Assembly (NCBI GenBank): GCA_011525915.1 | Contig: WYBM01000033.1 | Span: 51,148-115,147 of the forward strand | Reading direction: 5' to 3' | Source of the DNA: Ardenticatenaceae bacterium | GTDB lineage: Bacteria > Chloroflexota > Anaerolineae > Promineifilales > Promineifilaceae | Length of the DNA: 64,000 bases | In this document: one piece after another, positions 33,087-40,722 of the stretch | Layout: every line of letters begins with the position of its first letter | How positions within the stretch are numbered: the stretch's first letter is position 1 | The notes under the pieces: generated by a model | Told to the model about the DNA's origin: nothing | What the model saw: the letters and a program-made list of their open reading frames with translations, nothing else | Database searches by the model: none | Translations under genes and position numbers: made by a program

Positions 33087-34341
33087 CAATAGGGGCCACG
33101 ACAGTCAGCGTAAATCCCGCGCCCGGTGCCGTTGTATAGCGCATTTCTCCACCAAGCAGCTGCATTCGCTCACGGATACCCATCAACCCAAAACTGACGC
33201 CAGGTGCTGCCCCAGCAGGGTTCATAGCCGTGCCTATCCCATTATCGGTGATGGTCACAGTTATCTGATCTGGCTGGGTATAGTCCAGCAGTATATCAGC
33301 CCGTGAGGCACGGGCATGTTTGCGTATATTGGTCAGCCCTTCCTGAACCACACGGTAAAATGTCAGGCTCGTTTTGGCATCAAGTTCAATGGGGTCGCCC
33401 AACACTTTGAGTTCGGTCATGATGCCAGACTGATGTGTTTCCTGTACCAGCTTGTTAATGATTTCCGGCAGTGATTGGTTTTCTAAGGGGGACTCACGCA
33501 AGGCGCTAATGGAGTGGCGGATGGCGGTCAGCCCTTCCTGGGTGAGTTTTTGGGCCTTGTTCAGGGCATCCGCTGCTTTGTCTGGGTTTTCCGGCATGAT
33601 AGCCCGTGCTGCCTCAATCTGCACATGGACAACCGTCAGGTAATGGCCCACATTGTCATGAATTTCGCGGGCCAGGCGGTTACGTTCTTTGATGGTGGCC
33701 AATTCTTCCACCTGAGCGGCATATTCAGCCAGGCGTACATTCGCGTTGTGGAGTTCTGTGGCCAGACCTTGGATACGGTACCGGGTAATGGATTCGCGAA
33801 TGGCGATGTAGGTAAACAGCACCGTAAAGAGCATTGCTGCCCCAATTTGCAGCAAGATCTGGACAGCGTCAATGACCGATACCTCTTGCAAAAAAACAAT
33901 ATACACGGTGGCCAGTAAGGCAGCACAGACCACAGCCGTGCCCCAACGCGGCAGCGCTAAACTTTGGGCCCCTATGGGTAAAATCAAGAGCCAGACATTG
34001 TTATCCAGGTCGCCAATGACCCAGAAGAGGTTAGAAATGACGATGAGCTGCCCCACAAAGTAAGCTGGCATCAACCACGGCCGTGACGGACTCTGCTCTT
34101 CGCACCACATCATGCCAGCTGTGCCTATAAAGACATAAAGAAGCCCCAGCCCCAACAAAAAGGCCATACGCCACAGAGACATCTGGTAGAAGTCAGCGTC
34201 TAACAACAGGGGCATATAGGCTACCAACGTCAGCGATACAACAACCACATTCACCGTGCGATTGGTAAACCGCTCGTGCTGCTGGGCTTCCTTTAAAGCC
34301 TGTTGCTGGCTGTAGGTAGTTAATTGTTTTTGAGTATCCAT
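33076..34341 (-). CDS. Membrane sensor histidine kinase, NarX/DesK type (HisKA_3)
   Basis: A 421-residue kinase. Residues about 30-180 contain five to six hydrophobic segments (VVVVSLTLVAYMPLLL; MAFLLGLGLLYVFIG; YFVGQLIVISNLFWVI; VWLLILPIGAQSL; AVVCAALLATVYIVFL; IGAAMLFTVLFTYI) with almost no extracytoplasmic domain. The sensor therefore probably reads the membrane or an integral ligand. A short coiled coil leads to the dimerisation and phosphotransfer block ERNRLAREIHDNVGHYLTVV, with His228 as the phosphorylated residue. The HATPase domain has FYRVVQEGLTNIRKHA (N box) and ITDNGIG (G1). Its ATG directly follows the stop of the DUF3352 gene (TAAATG), so the two are one transcription unit. No NarL-type regulator is adjacent. 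Confidence 0.9.
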   Translation of the reverse strand: MDTQKQLTTYSQQQALKEAQQHERFTNRTVNVVVVSLTLVAYMPLLLDADFYQMSLWRMAFLLGLGLLYVFIGTAGMMWCEEQSPSRPWLMPAYFVGQLIVISNLFWVIGDLDNNVWLLILPIGAQSLALPRWGTAVVCAALLATVYIVFLQEVSVIDAVQILLQIGAAMLFTVLFTYIAIRESITRYRIQGLATELHNANVRLAEYAAQVEELATIKERNRLAREIHDNVGHYLTVVHVQIEAARAIMPENPDKAADALNKAQKLTQEGLTAIRHSISALRESPLENQSLPEIINKLVQETHQSGIMTELKVLGDPIELDAKTSLTFYRVVQEGLTNIRKHARASRADILLDYTQPDQITVTITDNGIGTAMNPAGAAPGVSFGLMGIRERMQLLGGEMRYTTAPGAGFTLTVVAPIATR

Positions 34342-35883
34342 TTACCTGATTACAAAGATCAGCGTGCCGCGGGAAACCGTTTCGTTGCTGTGGATGCCCA
34401 TCACCACATGGGTGATTGGGTTGCTGCCTGCTGCCAGATACGGCAGCCAGGCTGCCAGTTGGGTTCCATCTATAAATAAGAAAGGCAAGGCGTTTGCCGG
34501 CAGGACCGCCCAGGCTCCCTGGTAAAGCGGTTTGTCGGCCAGAGATGTGACCGATTGGACCACGGCCGTCAGCCCGGCGCGCTCTGTGCCCACCAGTAAA
34601 AAATTTTCATGCACCATATAAGCCGCCAGGGGGGGGCCGGCGGCAGTGGTGATCTCATAAACGTCCCCCTCTTTGGTGGCGGTGGCGCCCAAGGGCGTCA
34701 ATCCGGCTGCCAGGGCATCGGCCTGAGCGGTCAGTGCTGCCGGGTCAGGGTGGGCGGCCAACGCCACAGCGCTCAGGCCAGGGTCGATGGCTCCCTCGGG
34801 GGTCGGAACTAAGGCCACCGCATAGGCGCCATCCAGCCTGGCCAGCAGCTCTGTCTCCGGGTTAAAGCCAAACAGCCTGGCAAAGAGGGCCATCGCTTCA
34901 TCCACGTCTGCCGCACTGTAACCCAGGCCGGCCAGCGACCCCTTCAGTAGCTGCCAGACAAGGTCCAGCCGCTGCCCGGTCAGGTACACGGTCGTCGCCC
35001 CTGGCAGCACAGCATCTGTTGGCGTTTCGGCCGTTTGTGCCTGCCGCAGGGCCTGATGTGTGGCTGACAGTTCATCATGCAGCCCTACCATATCTACCTG
35101 GATGCCGTCAGCCGTGGCATACGCGGCCAGCCCTACGGCCGTGTATGCTGGCAATAGCCCTCGTGCCGCCTGGACATAGCCTGATGACGTGGCAGGCACG
35201 GCCGTTTCCAAAAAGACATCCAGATCAGTCCCGTTTAAATACAGCGTGGCTGCCCGGTTGTCAGGAAGTTGCGCCAATGTCTGTTGGTACCGTTTGGAAT
35301 CGGCCAGGCTCAACCCCTGCTGGGCGGCAGCGGCCGCCGCCAGTGTCGCTGGGTCAGAAGCAATGACCACCAGGTCGCCTACACGGTCCGCTGTCGGTTG
35401 ATGGGCAAACAGCCCCTGAACGTCACTCCCCGTCGCCACCTTGCTGATAAAGTGCGCCGCCTGGTCATCATCACGAACGGTAGCCGCCAGCAGCCAATGT
35501 GCCAGGCCATCTTCGCCCGGCGGCAGCAGCCCCAGCCCGGCGTTTAATCCTATCCAGGGGCGTACATCTTCGCTGACGGTCAGGCCCAGCAATGTGTGCA
35601 AAGCGGGATCAAACAGGTTGAAGACTGTGGAGGGATCATTGCTGTTGAAGGGGATATCTACGGCCGTATAGGTGTCGGCAAAAGAAGCAGCCACCTGGCG
35701 GCTGGGGGCGTTTTGCAGGTTGAGTAGGTTAATTTCGGCAAATACGGCCGTGCCTTCAGGCATGACGTGGGCAATGGCTTCATCATCTGCCCCCAACAGG
35801 CGCGGCAGCATCCGGGCCCCGGCGGCCAGAGCCAGAACCAGGATGATCAAACCTACAAGTAGAGCCAGTGGTTTTTTTATCAT
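34342..35883 (-). CDS. DUF3352 family membrane-anchored protein
   Basis: A 513-residue protein with an N-terminal signal anchor (PLALLVGLIILVLALAAGAR) and a large extracytoplasmic part matching DUF3352. The domain starts AIAHVMPEGTAVFAEINLLN and includes DVRPWIGLNAGLGLLPPGED and late strands such as NFLLVGTERAGLTAVVQS. The family has no known activity; the fold seems to be two similar lobes. I chose ATG 35883 because the GTG at 35904 lacks a usable ribosome-binding site. It is the first gene of a two-gene unit with the histidine kinase, so it may supply the sensory input that the kinase itself lacks; this is an inference from the zero-gap junction. Many Ala, Leu and Gly residues are present, without cysteines in the domain. 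Confidence 0.8.
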   Translation of the reverse strand: MIKKPLALLVGLIILVLALAAGARMLPRLLGADDEAIAHVMPEGTAVFAEINLLNLQNAPSRQVAASFADTYTAVDIPFNSNDPSTVFNLFDPALHTLLGLTVSEDVRPWIGLNAGLGLLPPGEDGLAHWLLAATVRDDDQAAHFISKVATGSDVQGLFAHQPTADRVGDLVVIASDPATLAAAAAAQQGLSLADSKRYQQTLAQLPDNRAATLYLNGTDLDVFLETAVPATSSGYVQAARGLLPAYTAVGLAAYATADGIQVDMVGLHDELSATHQALRQAQTAETPTDAVLPGATTVYLTGQRLDLVWQLLKGSLAGLGYSAADVDEAMALFARLFGFNPETELLARLDGAYAVALVPTPEGAIDPGLSAVALAAHPDPAALTAQADALAAGLTPLGATATKEGDVYEITTAAGPPLAAYMVHENFLLVGTERAGLTAVVQSVTSLADKPLYQGAWAVLPANALPFLFIDGTQLAAWLPYLAAGSNPITHVVMGIHSNETVSRGTLIFVIR

Positions 35884-35994
35884 AGATGCGGCCGATTTTA
35901 ACACACCCCTGGCTTCCAGCGCGAAAATGCCTCACCAGGTGATGGGAGCAACCGCCGGCGTGTCAACGCCCTGGATCAACAAAACATGAAAAAA

Positions 35995-36024
35995 TTGGCG
36001 TAATCGGAACGAAATCATTATACT
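35995..36024 (+). promoter_or_regulatory. Candidate promoter of the DEAD-box helicase/ABC-F operon
   Basis: TTGGCG (35995-36000) and TATACT (36019-36024) are 18 bp apart. Transcription would begin near 36031, leaving a leader of about 100 nt before the GTG start, long enough for cold-type leader control as in other helicase genes. Confidence 0.55.
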
Positions 36025-36128
36025 GCTAATGTTTGCGCAAATGATTTAAACTTGCGCCTTTATCCAACTACAGAACATCATCGGGCTGAGAGTACAACTT
36101 GGCTCAACGAAGTCAAGGAGTATTTTCA

Positions 36129-37394
36129 GTGGATTTTACCCAATTTTCTCTTGATCCGCGGATTAACGCGGCTATAAAATCAGTCAACTACACCACACCA
36201 ACCCCCATCCAACAGCAGGCGATTCCGCAGATATTGGCCGGGCATGATGTCCTGGGTCTGGCGCAGACTGGCACCGGCAAAACAGCAGCATTCTTGTTGC
36301 CCATTTTGCAGCAGCTTACCAAAGGACCCCTGCGGCAGGTACGGGCGCTTATTCTGGCGCCTACCCGTGAGCTGGCCGAACAAATTTACCAATCGAGCAT
36401 TGACCTTGGCCGAAACACCAAAATTCGCAGTGTCGCCATTTACGGTGGTGTAGGCAAAAAGGCTCAGGTAGATGCCTTACAGCGTGGTGTAGAGATTGTT
36501 ATTGCCTGCCCTGGCCGTCTGTTGGACCTGTTGGGTGAGGGTCACATGGATTTGTCTCATTTAGAGGTATTGGTTCTGGATGAAGCAGACCGCATGTGTG
36601 ACATGGGCTTTTTGCCAGACATTCGCCGTATTCTCAAACACCTGCCCGTGCGTCGCCAGACCCTCTTTTTCTCAGCCACCATGCCTGAGGATATTCGCAA
36701 GCTGGCAGACAGCATCTTGCGTGACCCGGTGACGGTGCAAATTGGCATCATCGCCCCCGCTAAGACCGTATCACATGCCCTGTTTCCTGTGCCTGATGGC
36801 TTAAAGAAGCAGCTGTTGATGAACATGTTGTCGCAGCTAAGCGCCGGGCGCATTCTTATCTTCACCCGTACCAAACACCGCGCTCGTGGTCTGGCGCGTG
36901 ACCTGGCAAAACACAATTATCGTGTGGCTGCCTTGCAAGGGAATATGTCTCAGAACCAGCGAGAAAAGTCGATCAACGGTTTTCGTGACGGTAAGTATGA
37001 CATTCTCATTGCCACCGATATTGCCGCCCGGGGCATTGACGTGGCTGAAATTTCGCACGTCATCAATTTTGACATGCCGGATACAGTGGATGCTTATACC
37101 CATCGCATTGGCCGCACAGGCCGGGCCCACCAGGAAGGCGAGGCGTTTACCTTTGCCGTAGCCGATGATTATGACATGGTGAGCAAAATAGAGAAGACTT
37201 TGGGCACACCGGTTGAACGACGCCGATTGCCTGATTTTGATTATGGTGGTTTTGTGCCCGAAAGCCAGTTTCCGCAGCGCCGTGGGAATCAGTCACGGCC
37301 GTTGCCTGCACACCCCCGCCAAAAAAGAAAGACAACCCAGGCGCACCCCCAGGCGCGCCCGCAGCGACGCAAACAATTTTCATCGTCCAATTGA
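36129..37394 (+). CDS. DEAD-box ATP-dependent RNA helicase (RhlE-like)
   Basis: A 421-residue helicase with every DEAD-box motif: the Q motif (TPTPIQQQAIP), AQTGTGKT (45-52), APTRELAEQ, CPGRLLDLL, DEADRMCDMGF (151-161), SATMP, IFTRTKHRARGLA, ATDIAARGIDV and HRIGRTGRAHQ. The C-terminal 40 residues are Arg/Lys/Gln/Pro-rich (QSRPLPAHPRQKRKTTQAHP), an RNA-binding tail typical of RhlE/CsdA-type proteins that act in ribosome assembly and RNA decay. No ATG is available; I chose GTG 36129, with AAGGAG eight bases upstream, and a TTG at 36099 is unlikely. The ABC-F gene starts 14 bp after its stop, so both are translated from one message, which suits a shared role in translation. Confidence 0.93.
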   Translation: MDFTQFSLDPRINAAIKSVNYTTPTPIQQQAIPQILAGHDVLGLAQTGTGKTAAFLLPILQQLTKGPLRQVRALILAPTRELAEQIYQSSIDLGRNTKIRSVAIYGGVGKKAQVDALQRGVEIVIACPGRLLDLLGEGHMDLSHLEVLVLDEADRMCDMGFLPDIRRILKHLPVRRQTLFFSATMPEDIRKLADSILRDPVTVQIGIIAPAKTVSHALFPVPDGLKKQLLMNMLSQLSAGRILIFTRTKHRARGLARDLAKHNYRVAALQGNMSQNQREKSINGFRDGKYDILIATDIAARGIDVAEISHVINFDMPDTVDAYTHRIGRTGRAHQEGEAFTFAVADDYDMVSKIEKTLGTPVERRRLPDFDYGGFVPESQFPQRRGNQSRPLPAHPRQKRKTTQAHPQARPQRRKQFSSSN

Positions 37395-37408
37395 GGAAGT
37401 GACTGATC

Positions 37409-39046
37409 ATGTTAGCCACCAGTAATCTTACCCTTAGTTATGGGTCACGCGTCCTTTTTAAGGACGTTAACCTCAAATTCTTGCCGGGCAACTGTTATGG
37501 CCTGATTGGCGCTAACGGCGCAGGCAAGTCTACTTTTCTGAAAATTGTCGCTGGGGACATTGAAGCCACCAGTGGTGAGGTGATTACCGATCCTCAAGAG
37601 CGGATTGCCATTTTGCAACAAGACCAGTTTGCGTTTGATGCCTACACCGTTTTAGAAACGGTGATCCTGGGGCACAAAAAGCTGTATGATATTCGGCAAG
37701 AGCGAGACATGCTGTATGCCAAGCCTGACTTTTCTGATGCCGATGGCGTGCGGGCGGCTGACCTGGAAGCTGAGTTTGCAGACTTAAACGGGTATGATGC
37801 CGAAGCCGAAGCAGCTACCCTGCTTAAGGGGCTGGGCATTGGCGAAGAGATGCTGGATCGCCAGATGAAGGAGTTGGAAGGAGCACAAAAGGTGCGAGTG
37901 CTGTTGGCCCAGGCCATGTTTGGCAACCCGGACGTTTTGCTGCTGGATGAGCCAACCAACCAGCTTGATTTAAAAACCATTCGCTGGCTGGAAGATTTTC
38001 TGATGCGCTTTAGCAACACACTCATTGTTGTTTCCCATGACCGGCATTTCCTGAACAACGTATGCACTCATATTGCCGATATTGACTTTAGCCAGATCAG
38101 GCTCTATGTGGGTAACTATGAATTCTGGTATGAAGCCAGCCAGTTGGCCATGCAGCAGCAAAAGAATGAGAGCAAAAAGCGAGAAGACAAAATCAAAGAG
38201 CTGGAAGCGTTTGTGCGCCGCTTTAGTGCCAACGTGGCCAAGGCGCGGCAAGCCACTTCCCGTAAAAAGCTGATCGATAAGCTGACGGTAGACGAACTGC
38301 CCACCAGTTCGCGCCGTTTCCCGTATGTGGGTTTTGAACCCGAACGGCCGTGTGGCAAAGTGATCTTGCGTGTGGAAAACCTGGGCAAAACGGTGGACGG
38401 TGCGCCTGTTCTAAGTGGCTTTACCCTGCACGTTAACCAGGGAGACAAGATCGCCTTCATCGGCGAGCATGACCTGGTGAAGACCACCCTGTTTGACATA
38501 CTGGCTGGGGAACTGGCACCAGACGACGGCCACTATGAATGGGGGACTACCATCACCATGTCTTATTTCCCCAAAGAGAACAGCGCCTACTTTGACGTTG
38601 ACCTGAACCTGGTGGATTGGCTGCGCCAATATTCGCCTACGGAAGATGGTGAAACGTTTATGCGGGGCTTCTTGGGGCGCATGCTTTTTTCTGGTGAAGA
38701 GGCGCTTAAATCTGCACGGGTGTTATCTGGTGGGGAAAAGGTGCGCTGTATGTTAGCCCGCATGATGTTAAGCGGCGCTAATGTGCTGATGCTGGATGAA
38801 CCCACCAATCACCTGGACCTGGAAGCTATTACGGCGCTGAACAAAGGGTTGATCAAGTTCCCGGAAGTGGTATTGTTTGCTTCCCATGATTATGAATTTG
38901 TGAACACCATTGCCAACCGTATTGTCGAAATCACGCCCGGTGGTGTGATCGACCGCATGATGACTTTTGAAGAATACCTGGATGATGCGTCTGTCAACCA
39001 GATGCGCCGTGATTATTACCACGGAGAACATGCCTTAATGCTGTAA
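37409..39046 (+). CDS. ABC-F family ATPase (YbiT-like translation factor)
   Basis: A 545-residue soluble protein with two ABC domains and the interdomain linker that defines ABC-F ribosome-binding proteins. NBD1: Walker A GANGAGKS (34-41), Walker B VLLLDEPTNQLD, but signature LEGAQKVRVLLA instead of LSGGQ. Linker about 235-300 (ESKKREDKIKELEAFVRRFS is helical and charged). NBD2: Walker A is degenerate (GEHDLVKT at 352-359, Val in place of the last Gly), signature LSGGEKVRCMLA, Walker B VLMLDEPTNHLD. The degenerate signature in NBD1 is a known feature of YbiT-type members; the altered second Walker A is less usual and may weaken ATP binding at one site. Ribosome-binding site GAGGAAG precedes ATG 37409. 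It is co-transcribed with the helicase. Confidence 0.92.
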   Translation: MLATSNLTLSYGSRVLFKDVNLKFLPGNCYGLIGANGAGKSTFLKIVAGDIEATSGEVITDPQERIAILQQDQFAFDAYTVLETVILGHKKLYDIRQERDMLYAKPDFSDADGVRAADLEAEFADLNGYDAEAEAATLLKGLGIGEEMLDRQMKELEGAQKVRVLLAQAMFGNPDVLLLDEPTNQLDLKTIRWLEDFLMRFSNTLIVVSHDRHFLNNVCTHIADIDFSQIRLYVGNYEFWYEASQLAMQQQKNESKKREDKIKELEAFVRRFSANVAKARQATSRKKLIDKLTVDELPTSSRRFPYVGFEPERPCGKVILRVENLGKTVDGAPVLSGFTLHVNQGDKIAFIGEHDLVKTTLFDILAGELAPDDGHYEWGTTITMSYFPKENSAYFDVDLNLVDWLRQYSPTEDGETFMRGFLGRMLFSGEEALKSARVLSGGEKVRCMLARMMLSGANVLMLDEPTNHLDLEAITALNKGLIKFPEVVLFASHDYEFVNTIANRIVEITPGGVIDRMMTFEEYLDDASVNQMRRDYYHGEHALML

Positions 39047-39124
39047 GAAAATGGTGACCATTGCCTGGGGCTTATGCGGTAATGTGGCACATGTACCCCA
39101 CAGTTCATAAGCTTATCTACTGTC

Positions 39125-39991
39125 ATGTTGCCTATGCCTGAGATTCAGTTATTTGCCATTGAAGAGGCCGGACTACGGCCGTTGCCCGTATCACCCCATG
39201 CTACCAGTTTCGACGATCTTTATGACGGACTGGCGCTGGGCGTCTACTCGGCCCTGCGTACCTTTGACCACCACAAATTTCTTTACCTGACCCATCACAT
39301 CGCCCGCACGGTTAATTCTATGCGTGTCATAGGGTGGGATTATGACCTGGATGTGGCCCGGCTGCGGCGGGCGCTGCACACTGTCTGCACCGCTTACCCC
39401 TTTCCTGATGCCCGTGTGCGCTTTGATGTGTTGGCTACGCCGCCCACGCACCTGGGCACGACCAGCCGCGAGCTCATTGGTCTGATACCCTTCCACCCGG
39501 TGCCGCCGGCATTGTACCAAACGGGAGTAAAGGTAGCGTTTGCGCCAGATTTACACCGGGCACGGCCGTTGGCCAAAACAGGGGACTTTGCCCAGGCCAG
39601 ACGGCCGTATCGCAGTTCATCAACCGCTTACGAATACCTGCTGCTGGACGACGCCGGGCATATTTTGGAAGGCACCGGAACCAATTTTTTTGGCGTACAT
39701 GAAGGTGTCTTACGCACGGCCGGCAGCGGCGTGTTGGAAGGTGTCACCCGCACCATTATCTTGGACCAGGCGGCAAAACTGGGGATCCCCGTAAGCCTGG
39801 ATGCCGTTCACCTGGACGAAATCCCCCATCTTCAAGAGGCGGCGCTCAGTGGTTCCTCGCGGGCTATCATACCGGTGGTGCAAATTGGCGCAATGATGGT
39901 GGGGGACGGCCGTCCTGGCCCTGTTTGCCAGCGCCTCTTAACGGCATATAATTCCTTCGTCTCTCAGGCAATTAAAACAGCAGTAGAATGA
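39125..39991 (+). CDS. Fold-type IV PLP-dependent aminotransferase/lyase
   Basis: A 288-residue enzyme of the branched-chain aminotransferase / aminodeoxychorismate lyase / D-amino-acid transaminase family. The expected Schiff-base lysine is Lys151 in AKTGDFAQARR. The PLP-phosphate and ring-binding region is EYLLLDDAGHILEGTGTNFF, followed by LEGVTRTIILDQA and the C-terminal SGSSRAIIPVVQI loop. It converts an amino acid to its keto acid or performs lyase chemistry; the exact substrate is not evident, since the usual substrate-Arg markers of BCAT are only partly present. ATG 39125 lacks a good ribosome-binding site, and ATG 39134 is an alternative. It lies 78 bp after the ABC-F gene and 51 bp before pyrE, all rightward. 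Confidence 0.87.
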   Translation: MLPMPEIQLFAIEEAGLRPLPVSPHATSFDDLYDGLALGVYSALRTFDHHKFLYLTHHIARTVNSMRVIGWDYDLDVARLRRALHTVCTAYPFPDARVRFDVLATPPTHLGTTSRELIGLIPFHPVPPALYQTGVKVAFAPDLHRARPLAKTGDFAQARRPYRSSSTAYEYLLLDDAGHILEGTGTNFFGVHEGVLRTAGSGVLEGVTRTIILDQAAKLGIPVSLDAVHLDEIPHLQEAALSGSSRAIIPVVQIGAMMVGDGRPGPVCQRLLTAYNSFVSQAIKTAVE

Positions 39992-40042
39992 TTGTGTCAG
40001 GCGTACACGGCAGCTATGATACAATAACCAGATCACAACATT

Positions 40043-40645
40043 ATGACTGAACAACTGGCTCCTCTTGAACAACTGGCATTAACCCTTTTTGATGTGGGCG
40101 CCGTGCAGCTTGGTAAGTTTAAGCTGCACAGCGGCCGTACGTCCCGCATTTACCTGGATTTACGTGTACTGGTTTCCTTTCCCCATGCCTTGCGCCTGGC
40201 TACCGCCGCTTACCGTTATGTTTTGGAGCGTCTGGCGTTTGACGTATTAGCCGCACCGCCGCTGGCCGGCCTGCCCTTTGGCACGGCGCTGTGCCTGGAC
40301 ATGGAAATTCCCCTTATTTACCCACGAAAGACGGCCAAAAGCTACGGCACAGGCAAAGAGATCGAGGGCGCCTGGGAAGTGGGGCAAACGGCCGTGGTCA
40401 TTGATGATGTCATTACTTCTGGCGACAGCATCATGCAGGCCATTGTCGCCCTTAAAGCTGCTGGCTTGCAGGTAAAAGACGCTGTTGTCCTCATTGACCG
40501 CGAGCAGGGTGGTATTCAGATGATGCAAGAACATGGTTACAATGTCTACGCAGCCATGACGCTTGACGAGCTTCTGATGTTCTTGGAAAAACATGAGCGT
40601 ATCACCGACAAACAGCGGAGCAAAGTGCTAAAATCGCTGAGATAA
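40043..40645 (+). CDS. pyrE: Orotate phosphoribosyltransferase
   Basis: A 200-residue enzyme of pyrimidine synthesis, making orotidine monophosphate from orotate and PRPP. The PRPP-binding motif is VVIDDVITSGDS (DD at 121-122), and the flexible catalytic loop is RKTAKSYGTGKEIEG (95-109). The N-terminal KLHSGRTSRIYLDLR matches the orotate-binding region, where Ser/Gly/Arg contact the ring. Size is normal for the family. A related phosphoribosyltransferase is possible but the loop and hood residues favour OPRTase. ATG 40043 is unique in context. No other pyrimidine gene is nearby, so it is not part of a pyr cluster. A phased-repeat hairpin follows immediately. Confidence 0.9.
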   Translation: MTEQLAPLEQLALTLFDVGAVQLGKFKLHSGRTSRIYLDLRVLVSFPHALRLATAAYRYVLERLAFDVLAAPPLAGLPFGTALCLDMEIPLIYPRKTAKSYGTGKEIEGAWEVGQTAVVIDDVITSGDSIMQAIVALKAAGLQVKDAVVLIDREQGGIQMMQEHGYNVYAAMTLDELLMFLEKHERITDKQRSKVLKSLR

Positions 40646-40646
40646 C

Positions 40647-40709
40647 CCTAAAATGAATCGTAAAACGTAAAACGCCAGGTACGCTTCGTTTTATGTTTTA
40701 TGTTTTAGG
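40647..40709. repeat. Imperfect inverted repeat of TAAAACG-phased units between genes
   Basis: The left arm (40647-40674) contains two TAAAACG units, and the right arm (40687-40709) three TTTTATG/TTTTAGG-like units that are its near reverse complement. The element is organised like the one at 5370-5434 but is of different sequence. Its right end overlaps the ribosome-binding site of the following gene (GGAGAG), so it may affect that gene's translation. Confidence 0.7.
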
Positions 40710-40722
40710 AGAGAGCAAACCA

